Positions 1 through 6,727 of a stretch of 15,738 nucleotides of DNA are shown one piece after another (position 1 is the first letter of the stretch; every line of letters begins with the position of its first letter). The position numbers and the translations under genes were made by a program. The stretch covers positions 1 through 15,738 of the forward strand of contig CALMWN010000207.1 in NCBI GenBank assembly GCA_937873555.1. The letters are read 5' to 3'. Under the pieces are notes generated by a model that had not been told where the DNA came from, searched no databases, and was given only the letters and a program-made list of their open reading frames with translations. This DNA is from an uncultured Clostridia bacterium. GTDB taxonomy: Bacteria > Bacillota > Clostridia > Acetivibrionales > CALMWN01.

Positions 1-45
1 GATTTCTGCCTGTCTCGTGGGCTCGGAGATGTGTATAAGAGACAG
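1..45. other. Illumina Nextera i7 adapter (sequencing artefact)
   Basis: Bases 12-45 match the Nextera read-2 transposase adapter, ending in the 19-base Tn5 mosaic end at 27-45. Bases 4-11 (TTCTGCCT) match the index bases of Nextera primer N703, and bases 1-3 (GAT) match the end of the P7 flank before the index. This is library-construction DNA left on a contig end, not genomic sequence and not a natural transposon. Genomic sequence starts at about base 46, and metG is open right up to the junction. The match is from memory of the published adapter sequences. Confidence 0.97.
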
Positions 46-1469
46 AGCTGAGCCCATATTTTTACGGGAGTTTCAGGCATGAATGGCTGAATGAGAATTG
101 AAACTATTCTCAGTGATTCCGCCAGATTGTACATTACTCCGGCCAGTCTTGCCTTGTTTGCTTCATCCTTGGCCAAAACCCAAGGCATGGTTTCATCAAT
201 ATATTTATTGGTCCGCGACACGGCTTTCCAGATTTCAGTAAGGGCCGAACTGAACTGAAGTTTATCCATAAGCTCTTCAACCTTTAATGGTGTCTCGGCC
301 ACAATCTTTTTCAAATCCGTATCGAAGGCTCCCTCCTGCTTTTGCGAGGGAATTGTTCCCGCAAAGTATTTGTCTATCATTGCAACAGTCCTGCTGACCA
401 GGTTTCCAAGGTCATTTGCCAGGTCCGAATTTATCCTGTTTATAAGCGACTCGTTCGAGAAAATACCGTCAGAACCGAACGGAACCTCTCTTAGAAGAAA
501 ATATCTTATTGCATCAAGTCCGTATTTTTCAATCAGTACGACAGGGTCAACCACATTGCCTTTGGATTTCGACATTTTGCCGCCTTCAAGCAGCAGCCAC
601 CCATGCCCGAATACCTGCTTCGGCAGTGGCTCTCCCAGAGCCATCAGCATGGCAGGCCATATGATGGTATGAAAGCGCACTATTTCCTTTCCAACCAGAT
701 GTACGTCTGCAGGCCAGTACTTTTTATACTTTTCATCGCTGCCTGTCAAATAACCAAGTGCGGTTATATAGTTTGACAGGGCATCAATCCAGACATATAT
801 CACATGTTTATCATCAAAGGTGACCGGAATTCCCCAATTGAAGGTAGTCCTGGAAACTGCCAGATCTTCAAGCCCCGGTTTTAAGAAATTGTTGAGCATT
901 TCATTCTGCCTGGAAACGGGCTGTATAAAGTCAGGATTTTCTTCGATATGCTTAATCAGCCGGTCCTGGTATTTGGACAATCTGAAGAAATAACTTTCCT
1001 CTTTTGTAAGTTCCACCTCCCTGCCGCAGTCAGGACATTTGCCATCCACCAGCTGTGTCTTCGTCCAAAAGGATTCGCAGGGAGTACAATACCACCCTTC
1101 ATACTCGCTTTTATAGATGTCACCCTGGTCATAAAGCTTTTTAAAAATCTTTTGCACTATCTCCTCATGTTGTTTGTCCGTAGTCCTTATGAAGCTGTCA
1201 TTTGTTATCTTCATGAGCTTCCAAAGCTCTTTAATGCCTGAAACGATATTGTCAACATATTGTTTAGGAGTGATGCCTGCTGCTTCGGCTTTCCTTTGAA
1301 TTTTCTGTCCGTGTTCATCCGTACCGGTAAGAAACATGACATCAAAACCCTTAAGCCTTTTGTACCTGGCTATGGCATCCGCGGCAACAGTTGTATAGGA
1401 ATGTCCGATATGGAGCTTGTCACTGGGGTAATATATGGGAGTGGTGATGTAAAAAGTTTTTTTGTCCAT
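46..1469 (-). CDS. metG: Methionyl-tRNA synthetase, 3' end missing at contig edge
   Basis: Charges tRNA-Met with methionine in the cytoplasm; a class I aminoacyl-tRNA synthetase. The start at 1469 has a strong GAAGGAGG ribosome binding site. The translation begins MDKKTFYITTPIYYPSDKLH and runs open for 474 codons into the adapter. Class I signatures are HIGH at residues 20-23 and KMSKS at 298-302. Four zinc ligands form two CxxC pairs (C128/C131 and C145/C148), the type that holds a zinc knuckle in the connective domain. The anticodon-binding helical domain is only partly present, and any C-terminal tRNA-binding domain is lost; B. subtilis MetS is about 660 residues. The leader from the predicted promoter is only about 40 bases, too short for a T-box. 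In B. subtilis metS also lies close to abrB; here spmAB and two isoprenoid genes intervene. Confidence 0.97.
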
Positions 1470-1515
1470 ATTTATGCCTCCTTCTATGTAAAGAACACTA
1501 TCTTTTTAAGACCAT

Positions 1516-1545
1516 ATTATATCCAATTTTAAAAGAAAATCACAA
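1516..1545 (-). promoter_or_regulatory. Predicted sigma-A promoter of metG
   Basis: On the minus strand a perfect TATAAT (-10, plus-strand 1516-1521) lies 18 bases downstream of TTGTGA (-35, 1540-1545). Transcription would start near base 1509, giving a leader of about 40 bases that ends in the metG ribosome binding site. The surrounding DNA is very AT-rich. The -35 match is moderate (4 of 6). Confidence 0.6.
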
Positions 1546-1648
1546 TTTTCAATTTTCTCACAATAATACTATACATATCTAAAAATCTTTTTTCAAGAAG
1601 AATTTAACTCCTGCAACTGCTCACTAACTTTGTAACTATGCTTATATC

Positions 1649-1677
1649 TTGCATTCAGGTTGTCGATAATGTATATG
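1649..1677 (+). promoter_or_regulatory. Weak candidate promoter of the terpene synthase gene
   Basis: TTGCAT (1649-1654), 17 bases, then TATATG (1672-1677) is a poor but correctly spaced sigma-A-like pair, 26 bases before the chosen start codon. A Spo0A-box-like heptamer TGTCGAT (1661-1667, 6 of 7 to TGTCGAA) lies in the spacer. An alternative -10 is GATAAT at 1665-1670. Both the promoter and the operator idea are weak. The rest of the 234-base gap between metG and this gene shows nothing beyond the metG promoter. Confidence 0.25.
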
Positions 1678-1703
1678 TCATGTCAATTCAGGAGGTTGTA
1701 GTA

Positions 1704-2765
1704 ATGGAAAGCAGGTGCGATTACGGTTTAAAGCTTGTATATAAGCTGCTTGCCGAAGTGTTTCCCCTTGTGAGCCTGGAACTTGAAGCCTGGAGCAGTT
1801 TAGCCTCGTCAATACAGGACCCCTTGCTGGGCAAGCAGGCATTGGCAAGCATTGCTCTGAAAAAATTCCATGCACAGGGAGGGAGTGCATATGCCCTATA
1901 TCCATCGGCGGATTTGAAAAAATCCGTTATATTCATTGTTTCACTTCAGACCATAAGCGATTATCTCGACAATCTCTGTGACAGGTCAGGCATAACAGAC
2001 GAAAAGGCTTTCCGCCAGTTGCATTTATCCATGCTTGAAGCTGTTGACAGTGAACCTGGCATCAGCGACTATTACCTGTATTATCCTTACAAAGCCGACA
2101 ACAATTACCTTAAACGGCTTGTAGAAAAGTGCAGGCAGTGCGTCAGTGAGCTTCCATCCTACAATCTTGTCAAGGACACAATCAAAAAATACATCGGGTT
2201 ATACAGTGACCTTCAGGCGTACAAGCACCTAAACCCTGAATCACGGGAGAAACTCCTCCTAGAATGGGCCAATGGGTATACCGGTCAATATGACGAAATA
2301 TCCGGATGGGAATTCTGCGCTGCCTCAGGCTCCACACTAGGCATCTTTGTCCTGTTCGCAGCAGCAGCCGATCCCCGGCTGACAGCCGGGGATGTAGCAA
2401 AGCTCGAATCCGCATATTTCCCGTGGATTTGCGGACTACATATACTTCTGGACTATTACATAGACGCCCGTGAAGATATTGAGAGCGGAGACCTTAACTT
2501 TACCTTCTATTATGACAATCCGAAGCAGTGTGAAGAACGACTTTCCTTTTTTATCCGCAAGGCTTTGAAGCACTGCAGCGGAATAAATCACGGCAGATTT
2601 CACGAAACAGTTGTAAGAGGTCTTCTGGCAATGTACCTTTCAGATCCCAAGGCTTCGGACGGAATGAACAGGCGGACAAGCCGCAATCTGGTTAAAGCTG
2701 GTGGCTTTGCAGCAGGAACGTACTATAGCATATGCAGGTTCATAAGATTTTCAGGTATGCTTTAG
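1704..2765 (+). CDS. DUF2600/YtpB-like large terpene synthase
   Basis: Probably turns a linear long-chain prenyl diphosphate into a terpene hydrocarbon. B. subtilis YtpB (tetraprenyl-beta-curcumene synthase, about 367 residues) does this with C35 heptaprenyl diphosphate. The start at 1704 is chosen because AGGAGG (1690-1695) precedes it at good spacing; an in-frame ATG at 1638 lacks one. The product is 353 residues. Two acidic motifs suit a class I (metal-dependent) terpene synthase of this family: D86-Y-L-D89-N-L-C-D93-R and D250-Y-Y-I-D254-A-R-E-D-I-E-S-G-D263-L-N-F. No signal peptide is visible. Its stop codon lies inside the 3' end of the convergent polyprenyl synthase gene (26-base overlap), which probably supplies the substrate. 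Family assignment is firm; product chain length and structure are inferred. Confidence 0.85.
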   Translation: MESRCDYGLKLVYKLLAEVFPLVSLELEAWSSLASSIQDPLLGKQALASIALKKFHAQGGSAYALYPSADLKKSVIFIVSLQTISDYLDNLCDRSGITDEKAFRQLHLSMLEAVDSEPGISDYYLYYPYKADNNYLKRLVEKCRQCVSELPSYNLVKDTIKKYIGLYSDLQAYKHLNPESREKLLLEWANGYTGQYDEISGWEFCAASGSTLGIFVLFAAAADPRLTAGDVAKLESAYFPWICGLHILLDYYIDAREDIESGDLNFTFYYDNPKQCEERLSFFIRKALKHCSGINHGRFHETVVRGLLAMYLSDPKASDGMNRRTSRNLVKAGGFAAGTYYSICRFIRFSGML

Positions 2766-3825
2766 CCTCCGGCACTTTTTCAAGATTGCTGGTGATTTCA
2801 TGCAAAAAGCCAAGATATTGTGAGTGTGGCAGAGAATCAAGAGAAGCAACTGCTTCCTGTATATGGGCCAGGGCAATGCTGTAGGCCTTACGTATCGCAC
2901 CGGTCTCTTTCAAAGCCTCAGTGATTTTACAAATTACCTGTTCAGTCATTTCTCTTTTTTTTATTACATCTCTTAACCACTCACCATACCTTTCATGGTT
3001 AAGCAATAAAATAACCGGCAAAGTTATAATTCCATTTCTCAGGTCTTCACTTTTGGGCTTTCCCGTTACATCCGGATTCCCGAGAAAATCAAGTATGTCA
3101 TCTACAATTTGGTATGCCATACCCAGGTTGTATCCAAAATTGCCCAAAGTTTTGATGTTGGATTCTTCACCCCCCACTGCTGCTGCACCTGACCTGCAGC
3201 AGCAGTCGATGAATATCGCTGTTTTCTTTGCAATGCGGTCATTGTAATTTTCCATACTGATATTGCAGTCAAACAGGTTATCAGCCTGTTCTATCTCGCC
3301 CTGGCACATGTTCTGTATGGCTTCTACCATGTAACCCATGCTGTTTATCAATCTGCTGCCAGACAATATCCCAAAGGCTTTCGCAAACAGATAATCTCCG
3401 CCAAGAACGGCAAAATGCCTTCCCCAGACTTTATTTATCGAATCTCTGTTCCGTCTCATATCCGAATTGTCTATTATATCATCGTGCACCAATGACGCCA
3501 TATGTATGAGCTCGGCAGCAACCGATGCCTGTACCAGTCCCTCAGTCAGCAAAGGATCATTAAAATTTGCCGTGCTTCGAGCCGGGCAAATATTATATTC
3601 ACTTGCCGCAGACCTTATTGCAAGTCCGCTATATAAAACAAGCAGCGGTCTTACCCTTTTTCCTCCTGCATTCAGTAAATGGAAGCACATATCCCGTATC
3701 TTACCTTTACTGTCTGCAAGCGTTTTAAAAAGTTCTCTGTCCAGTAGTTCAATAAATGAAGCCTTGTCAAAGTCAGTTTCAGCCTGAATGAAACCCAGTT
3801 TTTCCAATTCGGCTGTTATCTCCAT
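2740..3825 (-). CDS. Trans polyprenyl diphosphate synthase, long-chain type
   Basis: Condenses isopentenyl diphosphate onto an allylic primer to build all-trans prenyl diphosphates. The 361-residue product has GGKRVRP (54-60), the first Asp-rich motif D115-D-I-I-D119 followed by the R124-R125 pair, K201-T202, and the second Asp-rich motif D242-D-I-L-D246. The fifth residue before the first motif is small (A110), and the context ELIHMASLVHDD resembles the catalytic subunit of Bacillus heptaprenyl diphosphate synthase, so a long (about C30-C40) product is likely. It is longer than the usual 320-325 residues, partly because of extra sequence at about 74-96 before the first motif. AAAAGGTG precedes the ATG. 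No HepS-like partner subunit is in the window. The gene overlaps the convergent terpene synthase gene by 26 bases. Exact product length is unknown; octaprenyl or hexaprenyl synthase are alternatives. Confidence 0.88.
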   Translation of the reverse strand: MEITAELEKLGFIQAETDFDKASFIELLDRELFKTLADSKGKIRDMCFHLLNAGGKRVRPLLVLYSGLAIRSAASEYNICPARSTANFNDPLLTEGLVQASVAAELIHMASLVHDDIIDNSDMRRNRDSINKVWGRHFAVLGGDYLFAKAFGILSGSRLINSMGYMVEAIQNMCQGEIEQADNLFDCNISMENYNDRIAKKTAIFIDCCCRSGAAAVGGEESNIKTLGNFGYNLGMAYQIVDDILDFLGNPDVTGKPKSEDLRNGIITLPVILLLNHERYGEWLRDVIKKREMTEQVICKITEALKETGAIRKAYSIALAHIQEAVASLDSLPHSQYLGFLHEITSNLEKVPEAKAYLKIL

Positions 3826-3992
3826 GTTTTATCACCTTTTCATTTGCATAATTTACTTAACGCTTTAATGCAATCGCATTATCGGATTAGATTTTACTGC
3901 TCTGAGCCTGTCCGAAGTATTTTGCCCAATTATTTCTTGTTTATAACCGGTCGGAAATAAAACAGCAGCAGCTACACCTGTGTTAATTGTAC

Positions 3993-4526
3993 TCACCGTC
4001 CAAAAACAGCCGTACATATCCATACTGATGCAACAACGCTGACAGCATCCGCAATGAGTGCAGCAGCAAGAGTATACCTGATGTTCCTTATACCAACCGA
4101 TCCAAAGTATACTGCAAGAGTATAAAAAATGGTTTCGGTGGAACCCATCATTGTTGACACTACTCTTCCTATGAACGAGTCTGCACCATAAACCTTTATG
4201 ATATCGGAAACCAGTGCAAGCGAAGCACTCCCGGAAAATGGCCTCAGAAGCGCCAGGGGCAAAGCCTCCGGAGGAATGCCGAGTACATATGCTGCCGGTT
4301 TGACAGCATACACCAGCAGGTCCAATGCTCCGGAAGCCCTGAATACGCCTATTGCTACCATAAGACCCACAAGGGTTGGAATGATCCTCACCGTTGTGGA
4401 TATTCCCTCTTTTGCACCCTCGACAAATACGTCATAAACCCTTATACCCTTATACGCTCCCGTGGAAAGTATGAGAAGAAACATGACAGGCAGGGCATAA
4501 GCGGATAAGACTTTAATAATTTCCAT
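3993..4526 (-). CDS. spmB: Spore maturation protein B
   Basis: Membrane protein of the nucleoside-recognition (Gate) family, needed with SpmA for proper spore core dehydration and heat resistance in B. subtilis and Clostridium perfringens. The start at 4526 (MEIIKVLSAY) follows AAAGGGGT and gives 177 residues, against 178 in B. subtilis; an upstream in-frame ATG at 4571 lies deep inside spmA and is rejected. Hydrophobic segments occur at about 7-22, 48-65, 86-95, 127-145 and 152-172. Conserved-looking family stretches are RPFSGSAS (95-102) and MMGSTETIFYTLAVYFG (126-142). Its first 14 bases overlap the end of spmA, so the two are probably translationally coupled. In Bacillus spmAB follow dacB, which is not here. 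The 166 bases between this gene and the polyprenyl synthase hold only a 6-bp hairpin (3866-3881) and no clear terminator. Confidence 0.93.
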   Translation of the reverse strand: MEIIKVLSAYALPVMFLLILSTGAYKGIRVYDVFVEGAKEGISTTVRIIPTLVGLMVAIGVFRASGALDLLVYAVKPAAYVLGIPPEALPLALLRPFSGSASLALVSDIIKVYGADSFIGRVVSTMMGSTETIFYTLAVYFGSVGIRNIRYTLAAALIADAVSVVASVWICTAVFGR

Positions 4527-5115
4527 GCTTACCCCTTTTATAAACGAGTAATGAAAAAAACTTTGCTGCAATAATTCCTGCTGTGGCTGCGCAAAGTGAT
4601 GCCACCCATATTGTGCCTATTATTTCGGTCGGATTCCCGGAACCTGCGGCAGATCTTACAGCTATTATTGTAGCAGGTATCAACTGAACCGCTGAAGTAT
4701 TCAGAACAAGAAACATGCTCATGGCATCCGAAGCAACCCGCTTTCTGGGATTTATTTTCTGCATTTCACCCATAGCCTTCAAGCCCAAAGGTGTTGCAGC
4801 GTTCCCAAGGCCCAGGAAATTCGCCACCATATTCATCATCACCGCACCGAGCGCAGGATGGTTTTTTGGTATTGAAGGAAACAGGAAAGACAGGACAGGC
4901 TTTGCGGCTTTCGAAATATTGCTGACAAGTCCGCTTTTTTCTGCTATACCCATCAGCCCTGTCCAAAGGCACATTACGCCAAGCAGTCCTATACAAAGCT
5001 CCACTGCATCCCCTGCAGATGATACGGCGGCCTTTGTGACCTCTTCCAGCCTGCCATCCATAGCCGCAACCAAAAAACCTGCAGCAAGCATCAACATCCA
5101 AATATAATTAAGCAT
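4513..5115 (-). CDS. spmA: Spore maturation protein A
   Basis: Partner of SpmB in spore core dehydration; an integral membrane protein with the nucleoside-recognition domain. The 200-residue length fits the family (about 196 in B. subtilis). An N-terminal hydrophobic helix (about 2-19) is followed by segments near 36-57, 86-103, 132-153 and 164-186. The motif NMVANFLGLGNAATPLGLKAM (start at residue 95) is typical of SpmA. The start at 5115 has AAGGTGAT just upstream. The stop codon lies inside the first codons of spmB. A candidate promoter with Spo0A-box-like repeats lies 80-130 bases upstream; in B. subtilis spmA is expressed in the mother cell from a sigma-E-dependent operon, so regulation may differ here. 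Confidence 0.94.
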   Translation of the reverse strand: MLNYIWMLMLAAGFLVAAMDGRLEEVTKAAVSSAGDAVELCIGLLGVMCLWTGLMGIAEKSGLVSNISKAAKPVLSFLFPSIPKNHPALGAVMMNMVANFLGLGNAATPLGLKAMGEMQKINPRKRVASDAMSMFLVLNTSAVQLIPATIIAVRSAAGSGNPTEIIGTIWVASLCAATAGIIAAKFFSLLVYKRGKHGNY

Positions 5116-5196
5116 ATATCACCTTGCTTATTCTGCTACTTATTTTATTAATATGAATGCATGCCGGGAACAATTACTTTTTATGGCATTTTCCAA

Positions 5197-5230
5197 ATCA
5201 TATATAAATTTAAAAATACACTGTCGACAA
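5197..5230 (-). promoter_or_regulatory. Candidate spmA promoter with 22-base spacer
   Basis: On the minus strand TTGTCG (plus 5225-5230) is followed after exactly 22 bases by TATGAT (plus 5197-5202). This recalls Spo0A-activated sigma-A promoters such as spoIIG of B. subtilis, which have an over-long spacer and 0A boxes at the -35 region. Here the -35-like element lies inside the tandem 0A-like array. The leader to spmA would be about 75 bases. A sigma-E or sigma-G promoter nearer the gene is possible, but no clean match was seen. Confidence 0.35.
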
Positions 5231-5248
5231 ATGTCGTATTATGACGTT
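5222..5248 (+). promoter_or_regulatory. Three tandem Spo0A-box-like heptamers
   Basis: TGTCGAC (5222-5228), TGTCGTA (5232-5238) and TGACGTT (5242-5248) are separated by exactly 3 bases each, giving a 10-base period. All share the TGNCG core of the 0A box TGNCGAA. The 7-3-7 layout is that of the tandem 0A boxes at the B. subtilis abrB promoter. The array lies 107 bases upstream of spmA and about 200 bases upstream of the abrB -35 element. None of the three is a perfect box, so binding is inferred. Confidence 0.45.
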
Positions 5249-5452
5249 ATGTATCAAAGTATGATTACCAGTAAATTTTAGACATTTTATTACTATTTTT
5301 TCTTATTTTATGTCTACCTAAATGCAGGAGGCTTAAATATAAATTTCTACAACTGTTATTTTCAGCCCATTACAGCCCCAAATGGCAAACACGCTTTACT
5401 ATATATTTACATTTTTACCATAACATTTTTTTGAATTTTTTAAAGTTTATTG

Positions 5453-5481
5453 TTGACGTTAATTGGAATTTATGGTACTAT
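5453..5481 (+). promoter_or_regulatory. Sigma-A promoter of abrB
   Basis: TTGACG (-35, 5453-5458), a 17-base spacer and TACTAT (-10, 5476-5481) form a strong sigma-A promoter preceded by an A/T-rich tract that could act as an UP element. Transcription should start near 5488, giving a leader of about 42 bases. Confidence 0.8.
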
Positions 5482-5494
5482 TAAAGAAGAGTAT

Positions 5495-5501
5495 TGTCGA
5501 A
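5495..5501 (+). promoter_or_regulatory. Spo0A box in the abrB leader
   Basis: TGTCGAA is a perfect 7-of-7 Spo0A box just downstream of the predicted abrB transcription start. In B. subtilis phosphorylated Spo0A represses abrB through 0A boxes at the same place. A second heptamer at the 3-base spacing (5505-5511, TGTAATT) is badly degenerate, so the site may be single. Confidence 0.65.
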
Positions 5502-5529
5502 ATCTGTAATTTTTGGGGAGGAAATAAAT

Positions 5530-5769
5530 ATGAAATCTACAGGTATAGTCAGAAAAGTTGATGAATTGGGAAGAGTTGTTCTGCCGATAGAATTGAGAAG
5601 GACTCTTGATATTGCCGAAAAGGATGCATTGGAAATCTATGTCGATGGAGCTACCATCATTTTGAAAAAATATGAGCCTGCATGCATTTTCTGCGGTAAT
5701 GCCAAAGACGTTAATGTTTACAAGGGCAAAAACATATGTCCTGACTGCATGAGGGAGCTTAAGAAATAA
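5530..5769 (+). CDS. abrB: AbrB-type transition-state regulator
   Basis: DNA-binding repressor of post-exponential genes. The start at 5530 follows GGGGAGG (5515-5521) and gives 79 residues; the in-frame codon upstream at 5494 lies at the transcription start and is rejected. Residues 1-48 form the swapped-hairpin AbrB domain and are nearly those of B. subtilis AbrB: MKSTGIVRKVDELGRVVLPI, then ELRRTL and KDALEIYVDG. The C-terminal part differs: instead of the Bacillus multimerisation domain there are two CxxC pairs, C52/C55 and C70/C73, which probably bind a metal such as zinc. The gene runs opposite to both neighbours, as in B. subtilis, and has its own promoter, a Spo0A box and a terminator. 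Confidence 0.93.
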   Translation: MKSTGIVRKVDELGRVVLPIELRRTLDIAEKDALEIYVDGATIILKKYEPACIFCGNAKDVNVYKGKNICPDCMRELKK

Positions 5770-5783
5770 ATCCTGCAGTGTTC

Positions 5784-5818
5784 AAAAAAGGCTGTGGTTA
5801 TTAATCACAGTCTTTTTT
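5784..5818. terminator. Bidirectional terminator between abrB and rsmI
   Basis: An A6 run, an 8-bp stem (5792-5799 with 5803-5810, one G.T pair), a 3-base loop ATT, then TC and a T6 run. The A and T runs also pair, so the element is symmetrical and can stop transcription from abrB on the plus strand and from rsmI on the minus strand. It starts 14 bases after the abrB stop and ends 4 bases before that of rsmI. Confidence 0.88.
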
Positions 5819-5822
5819 GTCT

Positions 5823-6692
5823 TCAGATTAGGGCGTTATACACTTCCCTTTTGCTGATGCCCCTGTCTTCTGCAACTTTTTTCATGGCTTCCTTCTTTTG
5901 CATTCCCTGTTTTATGTACATCCCGACATGATCACCAAGACTCATGTCATGCCACTTTTTTCTAACTTCATCTTCAACAGCTTCTTCATTGATGCCTTCA
6001 AGCATGACAACAAATTCTCCCCTGGGCTTGTCTGCCTCGTACATGACAATAGCATCCGAAAGACGGCATCTTACGACCTGTTCAAATTTCTTGGTCAATT
6101 CACGGGCCAGTACTATATTTCTTTCACCTGACAGTTCATATAGTTCTCTTAGTGTATGAATGAGCTTATGAGGGGCTTCATACATCACAATTGTCCTGGT
6201 TTCCCGTAAAAGCGCCTGTATTCTTTCCTTTCTTGCTCTTTTGTTCATCGGCAGGAAGCCTTCAAACACAAACCTACCGGCCGGAAGGCCGGAAAGCACC
6301 AGTCCGGTAACTGCAGCAACCGGCCCGGGAGCCATTGTAACCTCTATATTGTTCCGGATCGCGAGCTTTACAAGATCTTCTCCCGGGTCCGATATACCGG
6401 GCGTCCCGGCATCCGACACCAGTGCAATGTTTTTACCTTCAAGCAGTTCCTTAATCAGATAATTTCCCTTTTCAACCTTGTTATGCTCATAATAGCTTAT
6501 AAGCGTTTTCTTTATTTCGAAATGGTTCAGCAGCTTTACCGTCTGTCTTGTATCCTCGGCGGCAATCATGTCAACCTCACTTAGTATCCTCAAAGCTCTG
6601 AGAGTTATATCCTCAAGGTTTCCGATAGGAGTTGCGACCAGATACAGAGTCCCTGCCTTATTCTTCATTGTACTGTTACTGCCTGTTTCCAT
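5823..6692 (-). CDS. rsmI: 16S rRNA (cytidine-1402-2'-O)-methyltransferase
   Basis: Methylates the 2'-O of C1402 in 16S rRNA, in the decoding centre, using S-adenosylmethionine. The 289-residue product is the usual length. Family landmarks are LYLVATPIGNLEDITLRAL (16-34), AAEDTRQT (44-51), SDAGTPGISDPG (93-104) and APGPVAAVTG (121-130), which make up the tetrapyrrole-methylase-type fold. A C-terminal helix-turn-helix-like part is seen near 245-289. The ATG at 6692 has AGAGGTG upstream. It lies 35 bases downstream of trmN6 and is probably co-transcribed; B. subtilis yazA, between these two genes, is absent. Its transcript ends at the terminator shared with abrB. Confidence 0.95.
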   Translation of the reverse strand: METGSNSTMKNKAGTLYLVATPIGNLEDITLRALRILSEVDMIAAEDTRQTVKLLNHFEIKKTLISYYEHNKVEKGNYLIKELLEGKNIALVSDAGTPGISDPGEDLVKLAIRNNIEVTMAPGPVAAVTGLVLSGLPAGRFVFEGFLPMNKRARKERIQALLRETRTIVMYEAPHKLIHTLRELYELSGERNIVLARELTKKFEQVVRCRLSDAIVMYEADKPRGEFVVMLEGINEEAVEDEVRKKWHDMSLGDHVGMYIKQGMQKKEAMKKVAEDRGISKREVYNALI

Positions 6693-6727
6693 CCAAGCAC
6701 CTCTTGTTATTGCGCATAATCTTATTT

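Larger units (their letters stand above)
5116..5529. other. spmA-abrB divergent control region
   Basis: This 414-base gap has no convincing gene. It holds, from left to right: the spmA ribosome binding site; a candidate spmA promoter (5197-5230); three tandem Spo0A-box-like heptamers (5222-5248); an AT-rich stretch including GGAGG at 5327-5331 with no ATG at a usable distance; and the abrB promoter (5453-5481), leader, Spo0A box (5495-5501) and ribosome binding site (5515-5521). Nothing recognisable was found in about 5250-5440 apart from AT-richness. Confidence 0.7.

Noticed and set aside
27..45. Tn5 mosaic end, suggesting a transposon border
   Set aside because: It is continuous with the Nextera adapter and an Illumina index, and no transposase gene or target duplication is present.
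1470..1703. T-box leader for metG
   Set aside because: The predicted promoter leaves only about 40 bases of leader, and no T-box sequence or specifier stem is visible.
3866..3881. Hairpin TAATGC-AATC-GCATTA as a terminator of spmAB
   Set aside because: The 6-bp AT-rich stem is weak and has no T run on the minus strand.
4715..5107. 130-residue plus-strand open frame
   Set aside because: It is antisense to spmA, whose length, motifs and coupling to spmB are clear.
5327..5331. GGAGG in the spmA-abrB gap as ribosome binding site of a small protein gene
   Set aside because: No ATG, GTG or TTG opening a meaningful frame follows at a workable distance.
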